A stretch of DNA of 64,000 bases. Source: Gammaproteobacteria bacterium. GTDB taxonomy: Bacteria; Pseudomonadota; Gammaproteobacteria; DSM-16500. Both the position numbers and the translations under genes were made by a program. The DNA lies in the NCBI GenBank assembly GCA_013287085.1, contig JABDEM010000001.1, positions 37,073-101,072 of the forward strand, read 5' to 3'. The notes beneath the pieces are model-generated. The model searched no databases, was not told the DNA's origin, and worked only from the letters and a program-made list of their open reading frames with translations. This document shows, one piece after another, positions 61,800 through 64,000 of the stretch. How positions within the stretch are numbered: position 1 is the first letter of the stretch; every line of letters begins with the position of its first letter.

Positions 61800-63470
61800 C
61801 TAAGCTAGCTTTTTTTGTGCTTTTTTAGTTTCTTGCTCAATAATCTCTTGCAATTTGGCAGCTTGTGCAGAAGTTACATTTTTCCCTAGTTGTTTTTCTT
61901 GTAATAATACCGCCGTTTCATGTGCCTTACTAAAGAATTGACAGGAAGGCGCCGCAGCTGAGGCAGAATGTGCAGGAGCAGGTTTGTGTGTATGTTCTCT
62001 ATCTAATTCCCAATATAATTTATAGTTCAATTTTCGCAATTCTCTGAGAATAGACTTTTCTTTAGGACTTGGATACAAGGCGTGATAACTATATGCCATT
62101 TCAAAACAATAAGTAAAATCATACTCGTTATTAGGATTTAATTTTACCAGGCCAAAAATTTTATCTAGGTCGTGATCAAAATTTACGGAAAATTTAATTA
62201 CATCTGCATTCCGGGAAGTGTGAGTGCTTTCTCGTTTTAAGGCTTCGCGGAAATAAATACTAGCTGTTTGGAAATCGCCTTTATCAAAATACATTTGTCC
62301 TAAATAAGCAGTAGCATAAAAGTCACCTAAAGCATAAAGCTTTTCACAATACTGCTGGATTTTTGCTAGATCAAGATTATTCGGATCTAAAGGATAATTT
62401 CTAGCATCAGCTGCATATCTTAAACCCAAAATAGAACCGAGTTTTGCTGCTTTTGCAAACAAGGCGCGTTTTTGGAGCCAATTGAAATCTAAATTATCCC
62501 GTACGATAATTGCTTCAAGAATATTTATGTCTTCGCTATCATTTACGAGCGTTTGTAATTCATCACGATTATTAGGTAATTGTATAGGGCTTCTGGGCTT
62601 ATCATAAAAACCGTGTTTGTATGCTTTCTCAAATTGTGCAAGCAATGGATCCGGCACAAAAGTATGTTGAGAATAGCTAGGATGCATACTACTAGAGAAA
62701 GCGGATATAATCCCAGCTACATCTCCTGGTAGTAATCCTTGCATACCCATGGCCATTGCATCATGGTTTGCAGCCTGAAGTTTTTTTATTGCATTATAAA
62801 CACGCTCTGCATTTTCCTTCGTTAATAAAATAACGATATCTTCCCAATTTTCTTTTATGGCAAGTTGAATAAATCGGGGATCATTTGAAATAAGATTAAA
62901 GGCTTTTTTCGCATTATTGTCTTGTAAAGCCAAAGCGGCATTAAAGACTATAGGGATAAAATTTTCATCAGAAAGTTTGATGTTATTTAGCAGTTCATGG
63001 CTATAATTCTCTGCCTTTACACGGTGATCAGGTGACAAATGCCAAATACTTTCCTTAAGATATTTCCGATAATAGAAAGCAACTTTGGCTTGGTTAATCA
63101 TGATTTTGCTGACTGGATCTTGGTAAGCAATTGCAGCATTTACATAGGAACCCCTAGACACATTCTCTTCATTTTCAATATAAAATTCTAATAGTAAAAC
63201 TGCGTTACGACGTCGCACGAAATTAAGAGGTCTATGACTGTCTTCATAACAAAAACAGCTATTTACATATAGCTGTAACGCTTGTTCATTACCTCGGGTG
63301 GCAGCTTTACTTGCTATTGCAATGGCTTCTGCATATTGGCGGGATTCATAAAGTTCCCATGCTTGTTTTGTCAAGGTATCCGTATCAATGTGTTTAACTT
63401 CCTGCGTATTTTTACGCGCTTCTAAATAAGCTTTATAAACCGGATCTTGTGGGGGGCGTACTGCGCTCAT
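61800..63470 (-). CDS. SEL1/TPR-like repeat protein (556 aa)
   Basis: A soluble helical protein without a signal peptide. SEL1/TPR-like helices are visible at about 35-75 (LTKQAWELYESRQYAEAIAI) and 350-425 (LFAKAAKLGSILGLRYAADA, ATAYLGQMYFDKGDFQTASI). A middle part (about 165-270) is paralogous to the neighbour (FNAALALQDNNAKKAF, DPRFIQLAIKENWEDIVILL, ENAERVYNAIKK). The C-terminus FFSKAHETAVLLQ followed by AQAAKLQEIIEQETKKAQKK is also shared with it. The start overlaps the upstream gene's stop (ATGA). Function unknown; possible protein-binding or secreted effector. Confidence 0.75.
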   Translation of the reverse strand: MSAVRPPQDPVYKAYLEARKNTQEVKHIDTDTLTKQAWELYESRQYAEAIAIASKAATRGNEQALQLYVNSCFCYEDSHRPLNFVRRRNAVLLLEFYIENEENVSRGSYVNAAIAYQDPVSKIMINQAKVAFYYRKYLKESIWHLSPDHRVKAENYSHELLNNIKLSDENFIPIVFNAALALQDNNAKKAFNLISNDPRFIQLAIKENWEDIVILLTKENAERVYNAIKKLQAANHDAMAMGMQGLLPGDVAGIISAFSSSMHPSYSQHTFVPDPLLAQFEKAYKHGFYDKPRSPIQLPNNRDELQTLVNDSEDINILEAIIVRDNLDFNWLQKRALFAKAAKLGSILGLRYAADARNYPLDPNNLDLAKIQQYCEKLYALGDFYATAYLGQMYFDKGDFQTASIYFREALKRESTHTSRNADVIKFSVNFDHDLDKIFGLVKLNPNNEYDFTYCFEMAYSYHALYPSPKEKSILRELRKLNYKLYWELDREHTHKPAPAHSASAAAPSCQFFSKAHETAVLLQEKQLGKNVTSAQAAKLQEIIEQETKKAQKKLA

Positions 63471-64000
63471 ACTTTTCCTCGTTTTTTAATGCTAGCCTTT
63501 GTAGTTTCTAGCTCAATTATTTCCTTCAACTTAGCAGCTTGTGCAGCAGTTAAATTTTTCCCGCGTTGTTGTTGCAGCAATACAGCGCTTTCGTGAGCTT
63601 TGCTAAAGAATCGTACTGAGGTGGCTTGAAAATAACTTTGATTGATCCCTAAAGCATATTGCATAACGACATCAGATACATTAGATGGCAGAAAATCTGC
63701 TGTTAAATCGCGAAATTGATTGCGACTTTTTAAAATGGCCTCGCGTACTCTTTTAGCATTTTCCCCTGTTAATAATGAGGATATTTCTGACCAATTTTCT
63801 GATTTCGCTAAATCAATAAAGGTAGGTTCTTGCGCAATAGCATTAACTGTTATTTTATCATTTAAAGCATAGGCTGCATGAAAGAGAGTGGTAACTTGAG
63901 TTGGTGTGAGGCGCTGATTGCTATCGATACGTGTAAGCATTGCTTTTAAACGGGAGATTATATGGTCATTTACTTTTTTTATAGTCGCAGTTTTTGCAGA
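63467..64000 (-). CDS. Paralogue of the SEL1/TPR-like protein, 5' end beyond the right edge
   Basis: 177 codons are visible and the frame is open through base 64000, so an internal ATG at 63940 is probably not the true start; the residues before it (KKVNDHIISRLKA) look like real protein. It shares with its neighbour FHAAYALNDKITVNAI, EPTFIDLAKSENWSEISSLL, GENAKRVREAI, and the C-terminal FFSKAHESAVLLQQ and AAKLKEIIELETTKAS. No signal peptide can be judged. Role unknown; co-transcribed with the 556-aa gene. Confidence 0.75.
   Translation of the reverse strand, partial: SAKTATIKKVNDHIISRLKAMLTRIDSNQRLTPTQVTTLFHAAYALNDKITVNAIAQEPTFIDLAKSENWSEISSLLTGENAKRVREAILKSRNQFRDLTADFLPSNVSDVVMQYALGINQSYFQATSVRFFSKAHESAVLLQQQRGKNLTAAQAAKLKEIIELETTKASIKKRGKV

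Noticed and set aside
1..64000. tRNA or rRNA genes
   Set aside because: Gaps between genes are short, and no cloverleaf-like or rRNA-like sequence was noticed on reading; a covariance search was not possible.

Overview
The window is AT-rich, densely coded bacterial DNA. The gene content points to a gammaproteobacterium. The mix of a long surface-polysaccharide locus with eukaryotic-like or repeat-rich proteins (a Ser/Thr kinase, TPR and ankyrin-like proteins, large proteins without a signal peptide) suggests an intracellular or host-associated lineage such as the Legionellales/Coxiellaceae. That placement is inference from content; no rRNA or marker gene is present to fix it.

Layout. 1-1529 (minus): a TVP38/DedA-like membrane protein cut by the left edge, and a GDP-L-fucose synthase. 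1573-13590 (plus): metH, an MBOAT O-acyltransferase with its SGNH-like partner, metF, an E1 alpha/beta thiamine-diphosphate dehydrogenase pair, an FkbM methyltransferase, a glycosyltransferase and a small unknown. 13585-19015 (minus): a PhyH dioxygenase, an SDR, an epimerase, a GT-C-like membrane protein, a GNAT and a methyltransferase. 19088-26822 (plus): a chain of seven tightly packed genes (metallo-beta-lactamase fold, FemAB/GNAT-like, beta-propeller glycosidase-like, PhyH, GT41 OGT-like, WbqC, DegT aminotransferase). 26727-32617 (minus): a six-gene export and sugar operon (ABC permease, ATPase, GHMP kinase, His-type DegT 3-dehydratase, epimerase, GT2). 32732-36010: an HpcH/HpaI aldolase, a GT4 and a WcaJ-type initiating transferase.

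36106-48997 is a block of about 13 kb that does not look like polysaccharide metabolism and splits the locus. It holds an 1174-aa unknown with a Ser/Thr kinase-like gene, two paralogous TPR proteins with a shared novel C-terminal module, and two roughly 650-aa paralogues in inverted orientation flanking a LuxR-type regulator. Polysaccharide genes resume at 49069-57963: two glycosyltransferases, then rmlACDB, galU, a GT39-like membrane protein and ugd. 57964-58199 carries palindromic repeats. 58200-61735 (minus) is a tandem array of seven small exported proteins that appear to be one diverged family. 61800-64000 (minus) holds two paralogous repeat proteins, the second cut by the right edge.

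How it works together: nucleotide sugars are made in the window (dTDP-L-rhamnose by rmlABCD, UDP-glucose by galU, UDP-glucuronate by ugd, the last step to GDP-fucose by fcl, and at least one 3-deoxy or amino sugar by the DegT enzymes). Glycosyltransferases assemble them on a lipid carrier primed by the WcaJ-like enzyme, and the Wzm/Wzt-like transporter probably exports the product. Acyl-, methyl- and dioxygenase-type genes probably decorate it. The two accessory blocks are the likeliest places for undescribed host-interaction proteins.
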